A stretch of DNA of 64,000 nucleotides from Salipiger thiooxidans (GTDB lineage: Bacteria > Pseudomonadota > Alphaproteobacteria > Rhodobacterales > Rhodobacteraceae): NCBI RefSeq assembly GCF_900102075.1, contig NZ_FNAV01000003.1, positions 62,001 through 126,000 on the forward strand, read 5' to 3'. A program made the translations under genes and the position numbers. A model generated the notes under the pieces. It was not told the origin of the DNA and did no database searches. It worked only from the letters and a program-made list of their open reading frames with translations. This document shows positions 48,301 through 57,000 of this stretch, piece after piece (the stretch's first letter is position 1; each line of letters begins with the position of its first letter).

Positions 48301-50004
48301 CACTTGGTTGGCGCGGGCATCGAGCTGGGCGTAGGTGAGGCTCTGGCCCTCGAAGACCAGCGCCACGGCATCGGGGGTACGGGCCACCTGCGCCTCGAAG
48401 GCCGCCTGCATGGTGAGGCTGCGGTCATGCGCCTGCGCGGTCTCGTTCCAGTGGTTGAGCACGAGATCGCGCTCGGCCTCGGGCAGCAGCGGCAGCGCAG
48501 CAAGCGGCGTGCCCGGCTGCGCCTCGCGGGCCACGAGCTCCAGCCGGGCGGCCAGCAGCTCGACCTGCGCCGGGGGCATGTGCCCGGTGTCGCCGTGCAG
48601 CACCGGGCCGTCGGCGGACAGTTCGACGGTAAGCGCGGTGCCCTCGATCGGGCCGGCACCGAGGCTGAGGCCGATGTGCGGCACCGTGGGCGCGCCGGGC
48701 AGGACCGGGTCGCGGGCGGGAAGGTCGGTGGCAAAGCCGCGTCGGTTGCGCACCATGGCAAGCGCGCGCCCGACGTCCTCGGCCAGCGCCTGCATGCTGC
48801 CGCCCGCGTGCACCCTCAGCGGCACCCAGGGCGCGATGAAACCGCCCTCGGCCAGCGCGGAAAGCGCCTCGTCCGCATATGCGATGTCGCAGATCTCGTG
48901 CCCGTCGAGTCGCGCCGCCCAGGCCGCGACCAGCGCGGCGGGGGGCACCGCCTCGCCCAGCACCAGCGGCCGGGTCACCATCTCGCCGCCACCCTTGCCG
49001 AGCCCCTGAAGCTCGGCGGGTGCGAGGTCGGCGAGACGCTTGCGCCAGTGCCGCTCGTGCCGCGCGACGGCGGCGATCTTCGCGTCGATCCCGGCGCGCT
49101 CCTCGGCGTCGGCGAGCGGCAGCACTTCGCCCGCCCGGCCAACCCGCGCCACCAGCGCGGGCGCGCCGCAGGGGTGGGTGAAATGCGCCAGCCGCAGCGC
49201 GCCGCTGCCGCAGGCCACGGTCAGGTGGTCGTCGCTGGCCTCGAGCACCTCGCCCGGGGCCCCCTCGCCCCCGACCGCCACTGCGCCGCCCACCAGCCAG
49301 AGCCGCCCCCGCGCCCGGATCTTCGGCGCCGAGAGCGGGTTGGCGTAGCCGCCGTGATCCAGCGCCCGCACCAGTCGCGCCAGCTCGGGCGCGGGGCGGG
49401 TGAAGTCGAGCAGCCCATGCCCCGAGGGCCGGTCCGCCAGCGCGTGGTAGCTGCGCTGCGACAGGTCCTGCCGGACCCGCCGCAGCCCGTGCTCGAGCTG
49501 CTCGATCAGGTCGCCGAAGCTGTCGATGGCGGCCTCGTAGGCTCGGGTGTTCAGAGTCAGCGCGGTGTCGGTGGGCGCGATGTCGAAGCCGCGTGACACG
49601 AGGATGTCGCCCTCGTCGATGCCACCCTCGATCATGTGCCAGGTGATGCCGTGGCGGTGCTCGCCCGCGATCAGCGCCCAGACCGGGGCGTTGAGCCCGG
49701 CGTGGCGCGGCAGCGGGCCGTCGTGGAAGTTGACCGCGCCCCTGGCGGGCATGGCCAGCACCTCGGCGGGCAGCATGTCGAGATTGGCGATGCTGAGCAG
49801 CCAGTCGAAGGTCAGCCCCTCGAGCCTGCGCGCCAGCCCGTGCCCGGGCGCCACGACGGCAAGGCCGCGCCCCTCGGCCCAGGCGGAGATCACGGGGTTG
49901 CGCGTCACCACGGCGCGGATCGCGTGCCCCGCGCCGAGCAGCTTCTCGGCGCATTGCACGAGAAGGGATTCATTGCCGATCACCACAGTGGAAAGCTGCG
50001 CCAT
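45313..50004 (-). CDS. NRPS: formyltransferase-(C-lobe)-adenylation with inserted LLM-PCP
   Basis: 1563 residues from ATG 50004. (1) Residues 1-200: Met-tRNA-formyltransferase-like domain with Asn/His in AVNFHDGPLPRHAG (about 92) and Asp in GGIDEGDILV (about 131), intact catalytic set. (2) About 340-510: resembles only the C-terminal lobe of a condensation domain; no HHxxxDG. (3) About 530-760: first part of an adenylation domain, LTYAQLDARANQVAHVL, YTSGSTGTPKGV (about 682), SFDISVLEL. (4) About 762-1100: luciferase-like flavin monooxygenase (FSVYYWGNDDG, WTPERHFHAFGGPYPNP, SGWQPDDFV), MupA/Atu3671 type. (5) Rest of adenylation domain: NMYGPTETTIWSS, MYRTGDL, NKKVDRKALP. (6) PCP with LGGHSLLAVQ (about 1466). 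(7) Basic Ala/Arg tail. The code read by eye is D-I-L-Q-F-G-M-I-W-K, near the glycine code. Confidence 0.9.
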   Translation of the reverse strand: MAQLSTVVIGNESLLVQCAEKLLGAGHAIRAVVTRNPVISAWAEGRGLAVVAPGHGLARRLEGLTFDWLLSIANLDMLPAEVLAMPARGAVNFHDGPLPRHAGLNAPVWALIAGEHRHGITWHMIEGGIDEGDILVSRGFDIAPTDTALTLNTRAYEAAIDSFGDLIEQLEHGLRRVRQDLSQRSYHALADRPSGHGLLDFTRPAPELARLVRALDHGGYANPLSAPKIRARGRLWLVGGAVAVGGEGAPGEVLEASDDHLTVACGSGALRLAHFTHPCGAPALVARVGRAGEVLPLADAEERAGIDAKIAAVARHERHWRKRLADLAPAELQGLGKGGGEMVTRPLVLGEAVPPAALVAAWAARLDGHEICDIAYADEALSALAEGGFIAPWVPLRVHAGGSMQALAEDVGRALAMVRNRRGFATDLPARDPVLPGAPTVPHIGLSLGAGPIEGTALTVELSADGPVLHGDTGHMPPAQVELLAARLELVAREAQPGTPLAALPLLPEAERDLVLNHWNETAQAHDRSLTMQAAFEAQVARTPDAVALVFEGQSLTYAQLDARANQVAHVLRGMGVGPGTVVGLHTRRSVELMVGALGILKAGGAYLPLDPSYPADRLKHYIADSGAPVIVTQSALRAELPEHRAGLLVIDADPRLAQAPSRPVGPTSGPGDLAYLIYTSGSTGTPKGVMIEHRNVLNFYLGMDANVPHEPAGTWLAVTSLSFDISVLELFYSTARGFTVVLTSDEDRGLISRGPMPLSDATMQFSVYYWGNDDGAGRDKYRLLLDGAKFADENGFCAVWTPERHFHAFGGPYPNPSVTGAAVAAVTKNIAVRAGSVVAPLHHPARIAEEWAVIDNLTNGRAGLAIASGWQPDDFVLRPENTPPDNKPAMFETIEQVRRLWRGEAVAFPRKDGTPHALVTQPRPASAELPVWVTTAGNPETWTEAGRTGCNVLTHLLGQSIDEVADKIRLYHEALRGAGHDPKDFTVTLMLHTFLAATRDEAREVARGPMKDYLRSAAGLIKQYAWAFPAFKRPQGLNNPFELDLDILAPEELDAILDFAFERYFNDSGLFGTVEDALDRTEQLKRIGVGEIACLIDYGIPRAQVLDGLKPLAQVVKSANVAPALDPGDFSIAAQILRHRVTHLQCTPSMARMIAMNDEARFALSKLRHLFLGGEPLPGALVQEFGRITGASVTNMYGPTETTIWSSTEPAGPGDGVVNIGLPLANQQLYVLDDDRAPVGVGLPGELWIGGEGVTRGYWGRDALTAERFVPNPFHSGRMYRTGDLVRRRVDGRIDFIGRVDHQVKLRGFRIELGEIEAALESQPGVTQAVVVAREDQPGDVRLVGYYSSETELDEAALRTALRADLPVFMVPSHLVRLESFPLTPNKKVDRKALPKPQHKRPAVPGVAVAEPTAVPDLAPATVPWPAPMHVGPGPDDGRLQARIAEIWCSVLGVAQVSGCDSFFDLGGHSLLAVQAHRAIRGELGAMGLSITDIFRFPVLADLTARVAALMAAATPEPVTQEPARAPVQPAARAAAPVPVERAQARSDAMARRRAMRARRSA

Positions 50005-50009
50005 GCCGT

Positions 50010-51026
50010 CTACTCCGGGTTGGCCTCGGGCGTGCGGCAGCCGGGACGCGGCTGCGCCCCGCGCTGTCCCGGCAGCGGCCGGGTCATCGCCCTGATGTCG
50101 TGTAACAGAAGATCGCGCAGGAAGTGGTCGGGGTCGGCCTTGGGCTTGCGCTGCAGCACGCGGCGCAGACGCCAGATCAGGCCGCCCGCGAGATGCGCGA
50201 GCGTCACCGCGACCGCGTAAGGGCGGCCATGGTTCTTGGAATAATAGTGCCAGCGGCTGTCGAGCCAAAACCCCGGCACCCGCGCCCATGTCTTCATGCC
50301 CGTCGAGACCGAGCCGATATGCACCACCTCGCTGTCGCGCACGTAGTGGGTCTCGTATCCGGCACGCGCGGCGCGCAGGCAGAGGTCGGTTTCCTCGAAA
50401 TAAAGGAAGTAGGTCTCGTCGAAGAGCCCGATCTCGTCCAGCACCGACTGCCGCATCATCAGCGAGGCCCCGGCCAGCCAGTCGACCGGCAGCGCGCGCT
50501 CGGGGAGGTCGAGCCAGACGCGATGGGCGTTCAGCAGCCGGGTCACGGGGCCGAAGCGGGCGGCGGCCTCGAGCTCGGAGAGCGCCGAGGGAAAGCGGAA
50601 GGCGCTGTAGTGGGGGGCACCGTCCTCGCCGTGGATGTAGCTGCCGGCAAGGCCCGCCTCGGGGTGAGTCTCGAGATGTCGCAGCAGCGCCCGCAGGCTG
50701 TCCGGGCCGGGGAAGGCGTCGGAGTTCAGCAGGTAGACGTAGTCGGGCCGGCTGCCGTCGGACCAGCCCGCGCAGATGCCCACGTTGTTACCCGCGCCAA
50801 AGCCGCCGTTGTGCCCGGACTGGATCAGCCGCACCGGCGCGCCGGCGGCCCATGGCTCGGAGGCGAGCGCGGCGTGCATGGCCTCGAACGAGCCGTCGCC
50901 GCTGTCGTTGTCGACGATCACCAGCTCGGCCTCGAGCCCCTGCATCTCGCGCAGCGCGTGCTGCACCGAGCGCAGCGTCATCGTGGGAGTGCGGTAGTTC
51001 AGCGATATGACCAGAAGCTTGGGCAT
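50010..51026 (-). CDS. GT2-type glycosyltransferase inside the PKS-NRPS unit
   Basis: 338 residues, rhamnosyltransferase-like family 2: VISLNYRTPTMTLRSVQ, VIVDNDSGDGS (about residue 37), GHNGGFGAGNN (about 72), the metal motif YLLNSDAFP (about 98) and FDETYFLYFEETDLCLRAARAG (about 200). It starts 3 bases after the PKS stop and ends 5 bases before the NRPS start, so it is certainly in the same transcript. This suggests that the assembly-line product is glycosylated, or is attached to a sugar made here. Donor and acceptor unknown. Confidence 0.88.
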   Translation of the reverse strand: MPKLLVISLNYRTPTMTLRSVQHALREMQGLEAELVIVDNDSGDGSFEAMHAALASEPWAAGAPVRLIQSGHNGGFGAGNNVGICAGWSDGSRPDYVYLLNSDAFPGPDSLRALLRHLETHPEAGLAGSYIHGEDGAPHYSAFRFPSALSELEAAARFGPVTRLLNAHRVWLDLPERALPVDWLAGASLMMRQSVLDEIGLFDETYFLYFEETDLCLRAARAGYETHYVRDSEVVHIGSVSTGMKTWARVPGFWLDSRWHYYSKNHGRPYAVAVTLAHLAGGLIWRLRRVLQRKPKADPDHFLRDLLLHDIRAMTRPLPGQRGAQPRPGCRTPEANPE

Positions 51027-51029
51027 GGG

Positions 51030-54000
51030 CTACTCCGCCGCCCGGCGGTCGGGAAAGGCCACCAGCTCGGCGCCCCGCATCCGCGCCTCGGCATGGCCGA
51101 TGGCCTCGCGCATCAGTCCCGCCAGCACCCGCACGTTGGGTTCGAGCACCATCGAGTCGTGGTCTCCCGGCACCTCGTGCACTTCGACATGCGGCACAAA
51201 CTGCCCCCAGTCGTTGTCGTGCAGCACGTAGGCGCGTTCCGAGTTGACCATGCGCCCCTGCGAGACCTGCCACTTGCCGACAAGCGGCGGGCGGTAGAGC
51301 ACCAGCGGCCCGTCCCAGGGCGCCACCTCGTAGGCCGCGACGGCGGCGAGGAAGGCGGCCTCGATCTCGGCGTTGTGGAAGCTGTGCTGCGTCGCGGTCT
51401 CATCTGTGGCGCGGCGTCGGGCGATCTCCCACCGCAGGCGGTTGCGGGCCCAGATCAGCGGGTAGACCGGGCCCTTGGCCCGGGCCTCCTGCCACTGGAT
51501 CATCAGCCGGTCGCGCAGCTCGAGCGGGCGGCGCACCGGCAGCGGCGTGTCGAGCAGCACGCAGAGGGCCACCTCTTCGCCCGACGTCTCGAGCTGCCGC
51601 GCGATCTCGAAGGCGGTGATGCCGCCGCCCGAGAAGCCGCCGACCATGTAGGGGCCGTGCGGCTGCACCTGCCGCATCTCGGCGATGTAGTCGCGGGCCA
51701 TCTCGGCGATGCTGTCATGCGGCGCGGCACCGCCGTAGAGCCCCCGCGCCTGCAACCCGTAGAACGGCCTGTCGGCGCCCAGAAGATGCGCGAGGTGACG
51801 CAGGTTCAGCACGTTGCCGAACATCCCCGCCACGAGGAAGAACGGCGTGCGCGGCCCGCCCTCGCCGTCGTGCATGGCGACGAGATGGGTGAAGCGCCGC
51901 TCGGGCGCGCGGCTCTCGGGGGCCCTGGGGCCCTCGGTCCCGGTGCCGGTCTGCGCGGCGATGAGCGCAGCGCATTTGCGGATCGTAGGTGCCTCGAACA
52001 GCACCGAAATCGGGAAGTCGATGCGCCAGGCCTTGCGCACCATGGCGAAGAGCCGCACCGCGATCAGCGAGTGGCCGCCAAGGTCGAAGAAGCTGTCGTC
52101 GATGCCCACGGTCTGCACGCCCAGCAGGTCTTCCCAGAAGCCCGCGAGGGTGCGCTCAATGTCGTTCGAGGGCGCGGTGTAATCCCCCTCGAGCTGCGGG
52201 CGGTCGAATTTCTGCCCCTCATCGCGACCGGCGCCCGAGGCGGCGGTCTGGCGGGTGAGCTGGTCGAGATCCATGGACGAGATCACCACCTGCGGCACGC
52301 CCAACGCCAGCGCACGGGCAAAGGCGCTCACCCCCTCGGCGGGCCGGATGCCCTGCGAGAGGTTGTGGGCGAGGCGTTCCTCGGCAGGCGACAGCGGCTG
52401 GGCGGCGGCCTCGGGCGCGTCGGTCTCGAGCTCGGACGCCCCGAGCCGCGGCGGCGCCTGCAGCACCGCGGGGTCCGAAAGCTTGCGGATGGTGAAGCCA
52501 CTGATCTCGACCAGAACCGCGCCGTCGGGGGCACAGAGCGTGATGTCGAAGCTCGCGGTCTGGGCCTCGGCGCAGTTCTCGGCGGCATTGCGCACCCAGC
52601 TCACGATGCGCCCGCCAAGCGGCGCGTGCACCCGCACCCGCGCGTAGCTCACCGGCACCCAGAGATGCGTCGGCTGGTAGCCCGCGATCAACTCCATCGC
52701 CCAGCCCGTCGCGATGTCGAGCAGCGCCGGATGCAGCAGGCAGCCGTCGTCGCGGGCGCTGGCGGCGAGCGACAGGTCGGCGATACCCTCGCCGGTGCCC
52801 AGCGCGCGGGTGTCGAGCACCTTCCAGCGCGGCCCGAAGGCGAGCTGCACCTCCTGCGCGGTGGCGAGCTTGCCGCCGCCCGAGGCCACGACCGGCCGGC
52901 CGCAGCGGGCGCGGATCGCGTCGAGGTCCAGCGGCTCGGGGCGCGCCATGGGCAGCAGCGCCAACGTCGCCTGCGCGGTCAGCGCGAACCCGCGCCGGGG
53001 ACCGAGCGTGGCATCCGCCAGCATCTCGAAGCCGTAGCCCTCTTCGCGCCGCGCCAGCCGCAGGCGCACGTCGCGCGAACCACCCTCGGCCACCCGCAGC
53101 GGGCGCAGGAAGGCCATGTCGCGGATCTCGAACGCCGGCGGCTCGCCCTGCGCGCGCAGCGCCTCCGCCGCCAGCGCGACATAGCCGGTGCCCGGCAGCA
53201 GCGCGTCGCCGGCCCTGGTGCGGTGTTCGTCGATGAACCAGTCCGCCGCCGAGTAGCGGGCGGTAAAGAGACGGTTGCCGCGCGCATCGAAGCTCCTGGC
53301 ATCCAGCATCGGCACGCAGGCGGGCTCGACCGGCGCCGCGGGCACCTCGCCGCGACGGGCGGCGACCGTCTCGGCCGCCATGCCGACCTCGTTCCAGATG
53401 CCCCAGTTGATCGCCACGACGCGGGTCGCGCCGCCCGCACGGGACTGGGCGAAGGCGTTGAGATACTCGTTGGCGGCGACGTAATCGACCTGCCCCGCCG
53501 GCGCCGTCACCGTCGAGGAGGAGGCGAAGAGCGCCATCCACTCGGTGCTGCCATCGGGGAAGACCTCGGCCAGCACCTGCGTGCCGTGGACCTTGGGGGT
53601 AAAGACGTGCTCGACACCCGCCGGGGACTTCGACAGCAGCGGGCCGTCGTCGATCACCCCGGCGCCGTGCAGGATGCCGTTCACCGGGCCGAAGCGCGCC
53701 TCGACCGTCTCGCGCACCGCGCGCATCTGGCTGAGGTTGCAGACATCCGCGGCGAGGACCATGACCTCGGCCCCGGCCTGTTCCAGCGCCCGCACCGCGC
53801 GGATGCGGCGCGAGACCCGGTCCTGCGGCGCGTGGCGCAACAGGTGCTCGTCCCATCGTGCGCGGTCCGGCAACGGGCTGCGGGCGACCAGCGCAAGCCT
53901 CGCCCCGCGCGCGGCGAAATCCGCCGCCAGCGTCAGGCCGATGCCGCCGAAACCGCCGGTGACGAGGTAGGTACCGCCGTCCTTTGCGACCGGCGGGGCC

Positions 54001-57000
54001 TCGGCCAGTGCCACCGGCTTCATCACGCATTCGAAACGCCGCGGCCCGCGCAGCGCCGCGATCCCGTTCTTCGGCTCGGAGAGCAGCTCCTCGAGCAGCT
54101 GCAGCACCAGCCCGTCGAGCGCCGCCTCCCGCCGCGCCTGCGCCGAGTGCCGGGCGAACAAGCCGCCCTCCGCGGGTACGGGCAGCGCGATGTCCAGCGT
54201 CGAGACGCTGACGCCGGGCAGCTCGCGCGGGATGACACGGGCGGGCCCGGCGATGGTGGCCTTGGCAAGACAGGCCAAGGGCTCGTCACGCAGCCGGGCG
54301 GCGCCATTGGTCACCACGGTCAGGTGCAGCGGGCGCGGCAGGGTCTCGTCCGAGATCGCCTGCGCGAGGAACAACAGCGCGTAGAACCCCTGCTCCTGCA
54401 CCCGATGGAAGAAGCTCGAGCCGGGGCGATGACTTTCGCCCTCGGTCACCAGCCAGAAATGCGCGATCCTCGTCGGCACGTGGCCGCACATCGCGAGATC
54501 CTGCAGCAGCAGGTCATAGCCTTCGCGGCCGCGCTCGGGCGCCAACACATACGAGGTATCCGACAGCCGCGAGAAGCTGTCGCCCGGGCGCAGCTCGATC
54601 ACCGTGTGGCCCGCCGAGGTCAGCCGGGCGGCGGTGCGCGCGGCGATCCCGCACTCGTCCATGAACATCAGCCAGGTCTGCGGCTCGGCGTCGGACAGCC
54701 CCTCCGCGACGTCGACCTCGATCTCGACGGCGCGGGGGCGCCAGACCGGCCTCCAGCCCCAGTCCCCCACCTCGTCGGTGCGCATGAGGTATTGCGGCGC
54801 GGGCTCGGCGCGGCCCTTGCCGGGCGCGATGAAATAGGGTGCGCGCTGGAAGGCGTAGGACGGCAGCACCACGCGGTTGCGCGGTGCATCGCCCCAAACC
54901 TGCCCCCAGTCGAACTCGGCGCCCAGCGCCCAGAGCCGGCCCAGCACCTCGAACATGTGCCTGTCGTCGGCGATGTCGTCGTCCCGGTGCCGCAGCGACG
55001 ACAGCACGTTCTGGCCCGGCACCTCGGGATGCCGCCGCGCCAGCGCCGACAGCGCCCTGCCCGGCCCGACCTCGAGGAAGATGCGGTTCGGCGCCGCCAG
55101 CGCCCCGATGCAATCGGCGAAGAGCACCGTGCCGCGCAGGTGCTCGACCCAGTAATCGGGCGAAGTCGCCTGCGCGTCGGTCATCAGTGCGCCGGTGCGG
55201 TTCGAGGTCAGCGGGATCCGCGGCGGGTTCAGGTCGATGGTGACGAGGTAGGCGCGGAACTGCTCGAGGATCGGGTCGAGCAGGCGGCTGTGCGCGGCGA
55301 TGTCGATGGCGATGCGCTGGTGGTCGATGCCCTCGGCCACGAGCCGGTCCTGCAGCGCGTCGAGCGCCGCCTGCGGGCCCGACGCCACCGACAGATCAGG
55401 GCCGTTCACGCAGCCGAGGTCGAGCGCCTCGCCAAGCATCGGACGCAGCCGCTCGGAGGGCAGCGACACCGACAGCATCCCGCCCGCCGCGACCGTGTCC
55501 ATCAGCCGCCCGCGCAGGTGCACGAGGCCGATGCAATCCTCGAAGCCGATGACGCCCGCGACACAGGCGGCGGTGTTCTCGCCCATCGAATGGCCGGCCA
55601 GCGCGGCGGGTTCTATGCCCCAGCTCATCCAGAGCTGCGCCAGCGCGTATTCGGTGATCATGATCAGCGGCAGCTGCAGCGAGGGGCGGGTCAGCGCCCG
55701 GTCGGCCTCCGCGTGGTCCTCGGCGAGCCAGAGCGCGCGCACGTCCTCGTCCGAGATCTCGGCCAGCGCCCCGAGCCCGCGGTCCATCCAGTCGGCGAAG
55801 ACCGGCTCGGTCTCGTAGAGATCGCGGGCCATGCCGGCGTATTGCCCGCCGCCGCCGGGGAACAGGAAGGCGACGTCGGGGCGGTCGAGCGCGGTATGGG
55901 AATGGACCCGGCGCGGGGTGTTCTCCTCGAGCAGGCGCGCGGCCTCCTCGTGGCTCTCGGCCACCACCACCCGGCGCCGGTCAAAGGCCCGGCGGCCCGC
56001 GTGCAGGGTCCAGGCCACGTCCGCCAGCGGCTGCTCGGGATGGGCGCGCAGATGCGCCGCCAGCCGTGCCGCGCCCTCGTCGAGCGCCGCCTTGCCGCGC
56101 GCCGAGAGCGTCAGGATCTGGAACGGCCAGTCGCTTTGCGCCGAAGGCCTGGGCGCGGGCGCCTCCTCGAGCACGACATGAGCATTGGTGCCGCCGACGC
56201 CGAGCGCGTTAACCCCGGCTCGGCGCGGATGGCCGCGCGACGGCCAGGGCGTCAGCCGGTCGTTGACCACGAAGGGCGAGCCGTCGAAGGCGATGGCCGG
56301 GTGCGGCGCCTCGTAGCCCAGCGACGGCGGCATCTCGCGCGCCTCGAGCGCGAGGGCGGTCTTGATCAGGCTCGCGACCCCCGCGGCAGTGTCGAGATGG
56401 CCAATGCTGGTCTTGACCGAGCCGATGCGGCAATGGCCGACACCCGTGCCACTTTGGCGGAAGGCCTGGGTCAGCGCCGCCACCTCGATCGGATCGCCGA
56501 TGTAGGTGCCGGTGCCGTGGCATTCAACGTAGTCCACCGTGTCCGAGCCGATGCCCGCCACTGCCTGCGCCTCGGCGATGGCCTGCGCCTGCCCGTCCAC
56601 CGAGGGCGCGAGGTAGCCCGCCTTGTGGGCACCGTCGTTGTTGACCGCGGTGCCCTTGATCACCGCCCAGACGTGGTCGCCATCGGCCAGGGCATCCGCA
56701 AGGCGCCGCAGCACGGCGACGCCCGCGCCCGAGCCGAACACCGTGCCCTGCGCGCGATGGTCGAAGGCGTGGCATTCGCCGTCCGGCGACAGGATCTCGT
56801 TCTCGCGGTAGAGATAGCCCCGCCGCTGCGGCAGCTCGATGGTCACGCCGCCCGCCAGCGCCATGTCGCATTCGCCGTTCAGCAGCGCCTGGCAGGCGTA
56901 ATGTGTCGCGACCAGCGAGGTGCTGCACGCAGTCTGCAGGTTGATCGACGGCCCGTGCAGGTCGAGCACGTGGCTCAGCCGGGTGGTCATGAAATCCTTG

